Assembly (NCBI GenBank): GCA_003567095.1
Contig: PXAQ01000184.1
Location: 1 to 10,104, forward strand
DNA length: 10,104 nucleotides
Direction of reading: 5' to 3'
Origin: Phycisphaerae bacterium
GTDB taxonomy: Bacteria; Planctomycetota; Phycisphaerae; Sedimentisphaerales; Anaerohalosphaeraceae
Shown: piece by piece, positions 1 to 6,423 of the stretch
Position numbering within the stretch: position 1 is the first letter of the stretch
Layout of the letters: the number at the start of each line of letters is the position of its first letter
Position numbers and translations under genes: made by a program
The notes under the pieces: generated by a model
Seen by the model: only the letters and a program-made list of their open reading frames with translations
The model's database searches: none
Told to the model about the DNA's origin: nothing

Positions 1-1761
1 CACAACGACCGACCCGGCATCCATCTTGCGCCGATGCTCATAGGGATAGAGCGTGTCCAGCTTTTTGCCGACGACGTTTCCCTCAATGGTCAGATTACGC
101 ATTTTTCCAAAATTTGACTGCACTAAGGCGCCAATCATGTAACCGCCGGCGTTGCGGGCCAACACCCGGCTGGCACTGCCGATGCCGCCGGCAAAATCAA
201 ACGAAATCATCCCTGTCCCGCCGCCGACCGATCCCTGCTCAACAGGGCCGTCGGATGCTGTTTCAATCGCTTTAATGGAATTTCTAACGCTATTGGTGTC
301 AATCTTGACATCGTTCAAAAACGAATCATCCGTTTCGCCAATCAAAGGAATCGTCACCGTCAGTTTCCGTCCCAGTTCGGGATGTCGTTTCAGCATATAC
401 TGAATAATGCCCTGATGGACCGCCCCGATGGACATTGTGTTTGTCAAGAGAATCGGGGTTTCGAGCCAGCCCCATTCCATCGCCTGTGTCAGCCCCGACA
501 TTTCGCCAATCCCGTTGAGAATAAATCCGCCCGCCACGAGGTGGTTATTGAAATCATCGCCCAAGCTGGGCACCACCGCGGTAATCCCTGTTCGCAGGGC
601 GGTCTTTTTCTGTTCTTTATCCTCATCAATATCTTCAATATGTGTGACATGGCCGACCTTGACTCCTTTGATATCTGTTATGGCATTGTGTGGTCCTGTG
701 GAAAACCGTCCGATCTGGATACCTGCTTGACGCACCGAACTGCGTTGCTTACGGTAGGGACCTCGGGGAAGCGGTGACGGCTTGATTTGAAGCCCGTAGC
801 GTTGACTGGCGGAACGGACAATCAAGGCCAGCACCTCTTCAAACGATATGCCCTTCTGTTGGGCGGCAACCATCATTGAAAATGTGGGATGCAAACCCGG
901 CAACGCGTTGGCTTCCAGCAGATACGGGGTGCCGTCGTTGGCCAGTCGGATATCAACGCGCCCAAAATCGCGCAAATTCAGCGCTCTGACGGCCCGGTCG
1001 GACAGGGCCAACACATCCTGCCTTTGCTCAGGGGTCAACTCCGCCGGACAGACCGAGCGAACAGGCTGCTTATGTTGATCCTGCTGCTTAATTTCATAGT
1101 CCAGAATATCGTGTTCACCAGGGTGAGAAATCTTCCACTCGACAACCTCAAGGAGACCGCCCGGCCAGGCCTCCAGCCAGGGAACCGTAATCTCGCGGCC
1201 TCGAATATACTGCTCAACCGTCAAACCGTGGGGGTAATCAGGGAGCAGCTTTTTCAGACTCGCCTCAGCTTCGGCTCGGTCTTCGACAACCGAATCTTGT
1301 GAGATGCCTTTGGAAGAGCCTTCGTAATTGGGCTTGATGATCAGCGGAAAGGTTACATCCTCCGGAAGATCCGGCTGGTCCTTTGTGATCAACACACCCT
1401 GTGGCACACGAATGCCCATCTTCAAAAGTATCTCTTCGGTCAGGCGTTTATCGAGCCCGACAAACAGTGTGGACGCATCACTTCCGGTAAACGGCAGCCC
1501 CAGCATCCGATAAACCGCCGGGTAGTACGCTTCACGCATCTGGCCATTGACTCCCTCGGCGACATTAAAGACCAGCTCCGGTCGGGCTGAGACAAGACGT
1601 TCAACGATCTCTTCAGCCGTTCCGGTTACCTCTATCGGAATAACGGTGTGTTCCAATTGCTCCAGAGCTGCGGTTAATCGATCAATATCTTCCTGTTCCA
1701 ATAACTCCGCCTGAGACTCGCTTGACTCCTGACGCAGGTTGTATGCCAATCCGATCCGCAT
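1..1761 (-). CDS. Fusion: D-Ala-D-Ala-ligase-like ATP-grasp ligase + P1/S58 (DmpA-type) aminopeptidase, 3' end outside window
   Basis: 587 codons are visible from ATG at 1761-1759, preceded by a GGGAG ribosome site about 9 bases upstream. The frame is open to the window edge. Residues 1 to about 320 form a Ddl-type ATP-grasp enzyme: FTGSDAS (91-97) with K105 nearby, the ATP-binding strand FPLIIKPNYEGSSKGI (138-153), EQYIRGREITV (183-193), and the Mg-binding end RVDIRL (268-273) with LLEANALPGLHPT (281-293). After a linker, residues from about 346 match the DmpA/BapA peptidase family: NAITDIKGVKVGHVTH (359-374), RTGITAVVP (390-398), PILLTNT (436-442), GSVGGGTGMISFDFAGGIGS (510-529), and AGSVVV (582-587). 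In this family the chain cuts itself before the Ser of the G-S-hydrophobic motif, which becomes the N-terminal nucleophile, here Ser584. The ligase half lacks the usual Ddl E-x-S-x-x-S-G and HG-x-x-GEDG motifs (it has FNVAEG), so its substrate may not be D-Ala. The domain identities are strong; the biological product is unknown. Confidence 0.88.
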   Translation of the reverse strand, partial: MRIGLAYNLRQESSESQAELLEQEDIDRLTAALEQLEHTVIPIEVTGTAEEIVERLVSARPELVFNVAEGVNGQMREAYYPAVYRMLGLPFTGSDASTLFVGLDKRLTEEILLKMGIRVPQGVLITKDQPDLPEDVTFPLIIKPNYEGSSKGISQDSVVEDRAEAEASLKKLLPDYPHGLTVEQYIRGREITVPWLEAWPGGLLEVVEWKISHPGEHDILDYEIKQQDQHKQPVRSVCPAELTPEQRQDVLALSDRAVRALNLRDFGRVDIRLANDGTPYLLEANALPGLHPTFSMMVAAQQKGISFEEVLALIVRSASQRYGLQIKPSPLPRGPYRKQRSSVRQAGIQIGRFSTGPHNAITDIKGVKVGHVTHIEDIDEDKEQKKTALRTGITAVVPSLGDDFNNHLVAGGFILNGIGEMSGLTQAMEWGWLETPILLTNTMSIGAVHQGIIQYMLKRHPELGRKLTVTIPLIGETDDSFLNDVKIDTNSVRNSIKAIETASDGPVEQGSVGGGTGMISFDFAGGIGSASRVLARNAGGYMIGALVQSNFGKMRNLTIEGNVVGKKLDTLYPYEHRRKMDAGSVVV

Positions 1762-1820
1762 TTTAACACTCTCCCGATTAATATCCTTATAGCCACTTGC
1801 AAAACCCTCTGAAACGCGAC

Positions 1821-1843
1821 AGGACAGCCCTGACGCTGGTCCT
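1821..1843 (-). other. Leader hairpin upstream of the fusion gene
   Basis: AGGACAGC (1821-1828) and GCTGGTCCT (1835-1843) pair around a six-base loop with one bulged base. The hairpin lies inside the predicted 5' leader, about 60 bases before the start codon. No T-run follows it and it matches no riboswitch class I recognise. It could be incidental. Confidence 0.25.
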
Positions 1844-1872
1844 CACAGACAAAGCTACGGTATTCAGGCTTC

Positions 1873-1901
1873 AATATAGCGAAAAACCCGTTGCCTGACA
1901 A
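1873..1901 (-). promoter_or_regulatory. Predicted sigma70-type promoter of the ligase-peptidase fusion gene
   Basis: Read on the minus strand, TTGTCA (1901-1896) is followed by a 17-base spacer and TATATT (1878-1873). Both hexamers differ from consensus by one base. Transcription would start near 1866, giving a leader of about 105 bases before the ATG at 1761. It is inferred from sequence only. Confidence 0.55.
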
Positions 1902-1981
1902 GGCTAAAATTCCTTTTTTGTTTTTTGAATAAACCATGACCTATTTATTTATATGTTGTTATGTTTAATTAATGGGGTCTC

Positions 1982-2370
1982 ATGCCAGTGGTATGACAGC
2001 AATGGGAAAATCTTGGCAGTTTATGGAACAGCATCCAGGCGTGGCTCTTTGCGTCGCTGGAAGACGAGCTCGGCGAACTTTACGAGAAATATCGTGAATT
2101 TATATCCATCTGTGAGCTTTGCGCGCCGCAGGCATACGTCATATCCTACCGTGGGGTGGGCAACGGCTGCCCGCCTGCCAGTCGTTTGGCTTTGTGCAAA
2201 GCGTTTATCGCCAAGGCCGTTTGGAATTTCCCCCGCCACCGGCGACGGCGACGGGGTCTTCGGACTGGGCGCCGCCGATACGACGGAAATCTTTTCCGCG
2301 ATTGACCAGATCAGCCTGCTGCTGCGCATCGTCGGCCCGACACGGCATCCGCGGCCTGTTTGATCGCTAA
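1982..2370 (+). pseudogene. Decayed N-terminal fragment of an IS4/IS5-type (DDE) transposase
   Basis: Reading from ATG at 1982 gives MPVV, then TGA at 1994-1996, then an open stretch in the same frame to TGA at 2303-2305. It contains LWNSIQAWLFASLEDELGEL, LYEKYREFISICEL and RLALCKAFIAKAVWNFP. This is the usual opening of a family of IS transposases whose intact members read roughly SIQ-x-x-LFPWLEEELG, then RAALARAFVAKAVFNLPTTRALI. After WNFP the expected TTRALI block is missing; an Arg-rich out-of-register stretch follows, then fragments recalling the CGWRRRYD-type segment. The catalytic DDE domain is absent. The early stop, the lost segment and the truncation mark it as dead. I found no clear terminal inverted repeats or target duplication, so the element's ends are not defined. 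The 2371-2542 stretch downstream holds nothing I recognise. Confidence 0.6.
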
Positions 2371-2542
2371 CCCTGCATCGCACCAGATATAAATTATCGG
2401 CCGGAGAGCCCAAAATCCTTGACCGCTCGACAAAAGTTTAAAATAACCTTCGTGCGGATGGACAACATACGCGTTAAGATTGAAAATTTACGGCGGTGTC
2501 ATTCGTACCGTACATCTTTAGTTCACTCCCTTTTAATTGCCC

Positions 2543-3385
2543 TTATTTTTCGCTGTGGCTAAAAATATCCGGATATTTATAAGCAAGCATATTCTCAAAA
2601 TGTTTGTCAAGGATATTGATTTGCATTTTCTTCAATTGTTCCAGATACCACTTATTAAACTCTCTCTCTATTTTCCGCTGCAAAAGCTTTGTCTCGATTT
2701 CTTCATAAACATCCTCAACTTCCAGATCAGGATACTGTTTTTTATAGTTAGTTATGAATTCTGTATGCACCTGATTTGGCTCAACAACAACTTCTCCTAC
2801 TACAGTGTTCATCAATTTTCTATACTGCAAATCTTTCACCGCCGATGGCTTAGTATTTGCTTTCATATCACCAAGACTCTTCGGTATCGCAAGTTTCTTC
2901 AATTTCTCGGGGGTATCAAAAAATTGCCGATAGTTAGCCCAATCCGTTCGACTGATTCGAGTTGTGGCTAAGAGACTTTCATATATTTCTTTTTCATTCT
3001 CCGGGTTTTCCTGCCATTTTATTAGAGCTTGATAAAGCATCCGACCACTCTGGATTATTGAATCTGACTGTTCCACTGTAAGATGCTTAAATCGTCTTTC
3101 AATTTCCGCATCCACCTCTTCGTCGTCAACTTGGATTGCGTATTCTTCAATCTTGCGATCCACTGCCAAATTCTGCATGAAAGTCAAAAGACGCCGGAAT
3201 TCCAATGAGTCAATCTCTTCTCGAGAATACACCTTTGATGCGACCTCATCAATCCTGATGTCGCCATAAAAGACTGGCTTATCTTCGACGTAGGCAATAA
3301 CAGTGTTAGGATCGACGCGGTCACCAACAGCACCATATACCGTACAGCACACAATCACTAAGCAACTATACACTGCATATCTCAT
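2543..3385 (-). CDS. Secreted SurA-N-like helical protein without a PPIase domain
   Basis: 280 residues from ATG at 3385, with AGGAGA a few bases upstream. The N-terminus (M1 to about A19) is a short hydrophobic signal peptide containing CC but no proper lipobox, so export to the periplasm is likely and lipidation is not supported. The next segment, VIAYVEDKPVFYGDIRIDEV, has the 'variable-x-G/D-x-P-V' opening of SurA/PpiC-type chaperones, followed by long charged amphipathic helices (about 55-130) and a strongly charged C-terminal helical region (about 205-265). The parvulin PPIase domain normally inserted between such halves is not visible; residues 130-205 show no parvulin motif. A holdase-type chaperone role for outer-membrane or secreted proteins is the best guess. 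The gene is much AT-richer than its neighbours and lies between a dead IS fragment and a REP-like hairpin, which hints at acquisition. The protein itself is intact; family assignment is moderate. Confidence 0.7.
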   Translation of the reverse strand: MRYAVYSCLVIVCCTVYGAVGDRVDPNTVIAYVEDKPVFYGDIRIDEVASKVYSREEIDSLEFRRLLTFMQNLAVDRKIEEYAIQVDDEEVDAEIERRFKHLTVEQSDSIIQSGRMLYQALIKWQENPENEKEIYESLLATTRISRTDWANYRQFFDTPEKLKKLAIPKSLGDMKANTKPSAVKDLQYRKLMNTVVGEVVVEPNQVHTEFITNYKKQYPDLEVEDVYEEIETKLLQRKIEREFNKWYLEQLKKMQINILDKHFENMLAYKYPDIFSHSEK

Positions 3386-3408
3386 AGCTATCTCCTAAAA
3401 TCAAAAAC

Positions 3409-3445
3409 TTCACATATCTATTCCGGCATATAACAATTCACATAT
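3409..3445. repeat. Pair of 9-base direct repeats upstream of the SurA-like gene
   Basis: TTCACATAT occurs at 3409-3417 and again at 3437-3445, 28 bases apart, in the short AT-rich region before the start at 3385. The spacing is close to an integral number of helical turns and the sites would flank the gene's promoter, so they could be an operator pair. In such AT-rich DNA chance is also possible. Confidence 0.3.
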
Positions 3446-3472
3446 TTGTTAGTTAAAAACCCAAGGCCAACT

Positions 3473-3508
3473 AAAAGTGTCCGGTACTTTTTTGTGTCGG
3501 ACACCTTT
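3473..3508. repeat. REP-like palindromic hairpin at the 3' end of aroKC
   Basis: AAGTGTCCG (3475-3483) pairs with CGGACACCTT (3498-3507) around a 14-base loop containing a T-run. On the minus strand the second arm is followed by TTTT, so it could also terminate aroKC transcription. The GTGTCCGGTAC-type core resembles small palindromes that are dispersed in many genomes and moved by REP-associated (Y1) transposases. It overlaps the TAA stop of the aroKC gene (3507-3509). No transposase gene of that type is in the window. Confidence 0.55.
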
Positions 3509-5108
3509 AATTCCCTGCTGGACTAATCTTTGACTGGATTTCAAGGCAGTCCAGCACCACCAGCGCGGCCATGGTCTCGATGACCGGGATGATGCGCGGC
3601 ACGATGCAGGGGTCGTGTCGGCCGTGGGTTTCAATCGGTTGGGTTTGGCCGTCGGTGTCGATGGTCGTTTGCGGTTTGGCAATGGAGGAGGTCGGCTTGA
3701 CGGCGATGCGCAGCTCGACCGGCTGGCCGGTGGCGATGCCGCCGATGATGCCGCCGGCGTGGTTGGTGACAAAACCGCCGTGGGCCATCGCGTCGTTGGA
3801 CTGGCTGCCGCGCATCCGGGTCAGCGCAAAGCCTTTGCCGACTTCGACGCCCTTGACCGCGCCGAGCGTTATGATCGCCGCGCACAGACGCGCATCCAGC
3901 TTGCCGAAGACCGGATCGCCCAGCCCGGCCGGCAGGCCGGTGATCTGAAGCTTCACGATGCCGCCGACTGAGTCGTTGTCGTCTTTGGCCGCGACGATGG
4001 CCTTTTCCATGGCCGCAGCCGCCTCGGCGTCGGCGCAGCGCACGGCGTTTTTCTCGATCACCGCATAATCGCATTGCTGCGCGGCGATGCCGGCAATCTC
4101 GACCGCGTGGGCAATGACGCGGATGCCTTGGGCCTCGAGCAGCTTTCGGGCAATCGCTCCGCCCATCACCCGCCCAGCGGTTTCGCGACCGGAGGAGCGC
4201 CCGCCGCCGCGATAGTCCCGGATGCCGTACTTTTTGTAAAACGTAAAGTCCGCGTGCCCGGGGCGAAACAGGTCTTTGATGCCTTCGTATTTGGACGAAT
4301 CGTGGTCGCGGTTGAAGATGACCATCGCGATCGGCGCGCCGGTGGTCTTGCCCTGAAAGACGCCCGAGAGGATCTCGACCTGATCTTTTTCATCGCGCGG
4401 CGTGGTGACCTCGCTTTGTCCCGGGCGGCGGCGGTTCAGTTCCCGCTGAATGTCGGCCTGATTGATCTCAATGCCGGGCCGAACGCCGTCCAGCACCGCC
4501 CCGATGGCCGGGCCGTGGCTTTCGCCGAAGGTGGTCACCCGCACCACATCGCCGAAGGTATTGGCCGCCGTCATCCGCACGGCCAGCTCCCGACCGAGCA
4601 GCTCGACAATCTGCTCGGCAATCTGCTCGGGCTTCTTGCCGGCCGCATCGACGACAATATCCGACAGGGGAATCAGGGCTTCATCGCGGTAGGTGACGTC
4701 GCGATTGAGCTGCTCGCGTCCGTCCGGGCCGGTCAGCCACGGCGGCAGCCCGATGCCGACCAGCCGCGACCAGATCGTCTCGGTATCGGCCCGCAGGTAG
4801 ACCAGGATCGCGTTATGCCGAAGCGCGCGCCGGCTGTCGGGCGCCAGCAGCGTCGAGCCGCCGCAGACGATCAGTTGCCAGTCGGCCTGCTCGAGCTCAG
4901 CGGCCACCTCGCGCTCGAGCTGTCGAAATGTATCCCCGCCGGAGTCGGTGAAAATCTCCCGACAGGTCTTGTGCTGTCCGTGCCGCTGCGAAAAACGATC
5001 CTCAATCAATTGATCCGTCTCGACGCGTTTGAGGCCTGTCAGCCGCTGCACATGCTCGGCCACCGTGCTCTTGCCCGCGCCTTTGGCGCCTGCGATGACT
5101 ATTTTCAT
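3507..5108 (-). CDS. Bifunctional shikimate kinase-chorismate synthase (AroK-AroC fusion)
   Basis: 533 residues from ATG at 5108, with GAGG eight bases upstream. Residues 1-175 are a shikimate kinase-type P-loop domain: Walker A GAKGAGKST (7-15), D32 for shikimate/Mg, FRQLE with R62, and CGGST (82-86) where the family has GGG. Residues 179-525 are chorismate synthase, which converts EPSP to chorismate with reduced FMN. It shows GESHGPAIG (195-203) with H198, RPGHADFTFYKKYGIRDYRG (282-301), GGGRSSGRETAGRV (301-314), RMRGSQSND (431-439) and the C-terminal DPCIVPRIIPVIETMAALVV. Both families are normally separate proteins of about 170 and 360 residues, and both regions are near full length. Met179 sits exactly where a free-standing AroC would start and could serve as an internal start. 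The kinase lid is unusual (GLPPWL rather than RPLL). The C-terminus ends in a REP-like hairpin. Activity of the synthase half is very likely; that of the kinase half is probable. Confidence 0.95.
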   Translation of the reverse strand: MKIVIAGAKGAGKSTVAEHVQRLTGLKRVETDQLIEDRFSQRHGQHKTCREIFTDSGGDTFRQLEREVAAELEQADWQLIVCGGSTLLAPDSRRALRHNAILVYLRADTETIWSRLVGIGLPPWLTGPDGREQLNRDVTYRDEALIPLSDIVVDAAGKKPEQIAEQIVELLGRELAVRMTAANTFGDVVRVTTFGESHGPAIGAVLDGVRPGIEINQADIQRELNRRRPGQSEVTTPRDEKDQVEILSGVFQGKTTGAPIAMVIFNRDHDSSKYEGIKDLFRPGHADFTFYKKYGIRDYRGGGRSSGRETAGRVMGGAIARKLLEAQGIRVIAHAVEIAGIAAQQCDYAVIEKNAVRCADAEAAAAMEKAIVAAKDDNDSVGGIVKLQITGLPAGLGDPVFGKLDARLCAAIITLGAVKGVEVGKGFALTRMRGSQSNDAMAHGGFVTNHAGGIIGGIATGQPVELRIAVKPTSSIAKPQTTIDTDGQTQPIETHGRHDPCIVPRIIPVIETMAALVVLDCLEIQSKISPAGN

Positions 5109-5139
5109 AACGGTATCCTCGATAACACTGGCTTTTGCC

Positions 5140-5161
5140 GTCCCGCCGTCCTGAACGGGAC
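5140..5161 (-). other. GC-rich hairpin in the aroKC leader
   Basis: GTCCCG (5140-5145) pairs with CGGGAC (5156-5161) around a ten-base loop, between the predicted promoter and the aroKC start codon. No terminator T-run follows and no attenuator peptide with aromatic codons is evident, so a regulatory role is only a possibility. Confidence 0.25.
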
Positions 5162-5188
5162 CCTCCGCTGCTTGGCGGTCATATGTTC

Positions 5189-5217
5189 ATTATAGTACAA
5201 GTTTGATGGGAATCCAA
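5189..5217 (-). promoter_or_regulatory. Predicted sigma70-type promoter of aroKC
   Basis: On the minus strand a perfect TATAAT (5194-5189) follows TTGGAT (5217-5212) after a 17-base spacer. It lies about 80 bases before the aroKC start codon, in an AT-rich divergent intergenic region. The -35 match is partial. Confidence 0.5.
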
Positions 5218-5284
5218 GTATATGTTGCTCCGGCAGGGATCGCATTGGTCGAATGATTTCTGTCGCGCAAAGGGTACATAAAAC

Positions 5285-5313
5285 TTGCTATCGTGTGCGT
5301 AAAATGATAAAAA
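5285..5313 (+). promoter_or_regulatory. Possible promoter of the Cys-cluster gene pair
   Basis: TTGCTA (5285-5290), a 17-base spacer and TAAAAA (5308-5313) precede the ATG at 5345. The -10 match is weak. The position, divergent from the aroKC promoter in an otherwise empty intergenic region, is the main support. Confidence 0.3.
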
Positions 5314-5344
5314 CGCTGTTCGGGCCAATTTTTTGAGCAATCGT

Positions 5345-5806
5345 ATGTCGGAAAAGATCTTGGTTAAAAATCGTTGGTATGTGTGCGGGTTGCGGTTTGA
5401 ATGCACCGGCTGCGGGACGTGCTGCGCCGGGCCGGAGGAGGGCTATATCTGGATCACGGCCAAGGAAACCGCGTTTTTGGCCGACTATTTGAAGATGACC
5501 GTCGAGGCCGTGCGGCGCAAATACATTCGCCGTGTCGGGTTTCGGTTCAGTATCGTCGAGAATCCGGCAACCAAGGACTGCATTTTTCTGACCGCCGGCC
5601 AGGACGGCTGCCGGGGGTGCGCGATTTACCCGGTGCGGCCCAACCAGTGCCGGACCTGGCCGTTCTGGAGCAGCAACCTGACCTCGCCGGACGCGTGGAA
5701 TCTGGCCGCGGTCAAGTGCCCGGGCATCAACCGCGGGCGCCTTTTTACGGCTTCGGAGATTGAAGCCCTGCGTCGGCAGAAAAAATGGTGGGATGATGAG
5801 GCCTGA
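5345..5806 (+). CDS. YkgJ-type cysteine-cluster protein (first of a coupled pair)
   Basis: 153 residues from ATG at 5345. A TTG four codons earlier (5333) is in frame but has no ribosome site, so I use the ATG; even there the ribosome site is weak. The protein carries the CxxCxxCC cluster (C20, C23, C26, C27, in FECTGCGTCC), then C79, C89, C92 in GCRGCAIYPVRPNQCRTWPF, and C102 and C125. This pattern, ending in YPxRPxxCRxWPFW, is typical of the YkgJ/UPF0153 'zinc- or iron-chelating Cys-cluster' family, soluble cytoplasmic proteins thought to bind a metal or Fe-S centre. Their reaction is not established. There is no signal peptide or membrane segment. The gene overlaps the next by 14 bases, so the two are probably translated together. 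Confidence 0.85.
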   Translation: MSEKILVKNRWYVCGLRFECTGCGTCCAGPEEGYIWITAKETAFLADYLKMTVEAVRRKYIRRVGFRFSIVENPATKDCIFLTAGQDGCRGCAIYPVRPNQCRTWPFWSSNLTSPDAWNLAAVKCPGINRGRLFTASEIEALRRQKKWWDDEA

Positions 5807-6248
5807 TCTCTCGCTGTCTGCCTTTCATCCGGGCCTGTCGTCGTATCGGGCGCTGCTGGCCGATGTCGAGGCGCTCTATCAATGGCTTGACGCGCAGTTG
5901 GCTCAGTGCTACGCAGCCGGACAGTGCCGGGCGTGTGGGACGTGCTGCGACTTTGAGGCCTTCGGCCATCGGCTGTATCTGACCACGCCGGAGTTGCTGT
6001 ATTTTGCCCATCACCTCGGCCGGCCGCTGGAGCCGATGACCGGCGGCGTGTGTCCGTACCGGATTGACGGTCGATGCGGCGTCTATGCCCGGCGATTTTC
6101 AGGCTGCCGCATTTTTCAGTGCAACTCCAGCGCAGCGGCCCAAAGCGATCTGACCGAGAAAACGCTGGCACGGCTCAAAGACCTGTGCCGCACGCACAAC
6201 GCCCCCTATCATTACATCGACTTGAAAACTGCGCTGCAGTCTCTATAA
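5793..6248 (+). CDS. YkgJ-type cysteine-cluster protein (second of a coupled pair)
   Basis: 151 residues from ATG at 5793; an ATG follows immediately at 5796, and the true start may be either. The in-frame TTG at 5760 would push the overlap to 47 bases and is rejected. The cluster CRACGTCC (C45, C48, C51, C52) is followed by VCPYRIDGRCGVYARRFSGC (C87, C95, C105) and RIFQC (C110), the same overall metal-ligand order as the upstream protein. The two otherwise differ: this one has an N-terminal helical stretch (about 16-40) and lacks the WPFW ending. The start overlaps the upstream stop by 14 bases. Side-by-side divergent paralogues suggest that they act together, for example as a heterodimer, but this is inference. 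A large palindrome begins six bases after the stop. Confidence 0.85.
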   Translation: MMRPDLSLSAFHPGLSSYRALLADVEALYQWLDAQLAQCYAAGQCRACGTCCDFEAFGHRLYLTTPELLYFAHHLGRPLEPMTGGVCPYRIDGRCGVYARRFSGCRIFQCNSSAAAQSDLTEKTLARLKDLCRTHNAPYHYIDLKTALQSL

Positions 6249-6253
6249 AGCAC

Positions 6254-6410
6254 GAAATTCGAATATCGAAAGTCGAAACAAATTCAAAATCCAAATGTCT
6301 CAATACCCAAACAGGCGATGCGTTCTGACGCGTCGTTATCAACATATCATTGTTTGGTTCATTTGAATTTTGTCATTCGAGCTTGTCTCGGATTTCGATA
6401 TTCGAATTTG
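6254..6410. repeat. MITE-like long inverted repeat between convergent genes
   Basis: The arms 6254-6313 and 6351-6410 are largely complementary. The outer 17 bases (6255-6271 and 6393-6409) pair perfectly, as do the inner CCAAACA (6307-6313) and TGTTTGG (6351-6357); a few mismatches and small gaps lie between. The central spacer is 37 bases. No coding frame is present. The arms' AT-rich sequence with repeated TCGAA/AATTCAAA words resembles dispersed palindromic repeats I know from planctomycete-like genomes, though I cannot check copy number. It lies between the stop codons of the Cys-cluster pair and ftsQ, where its hairpin could end transcription from both sides. Confidence 0.75.
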
Positions 6411-6423
6411 GAATTTTCCCCGA

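Noticed and set aside
1674..1937. Minus-strand frame of 87 codons covering the leader and start of the fusion gene
   Set aside because: It overlaps the strongly supported ligase start in another frame and spans the predicted promoter; no family resemblance.
2021..2413. Minus-strand frame of 130 codons over the IS remnant
   Set aside because: The transposase-like similarity is on the plus strand; this frame shows none.
2537..2971. Plus-strand frame of 144 codons opposite the SurA-like gene
   Set aside because: It is an antisense frame in AT-rich DNA. The minus-strand frame has a good ribosome site and a signal peptide.
4074..5195. Long plus-strand open frame of 373 codons opposite the aroKC gene
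   Set aside because: It is antisense to a clearly conserved bifunctional enzyme in GC-rich DNA, where long opposite frames are common. Its translation shows no family motif.
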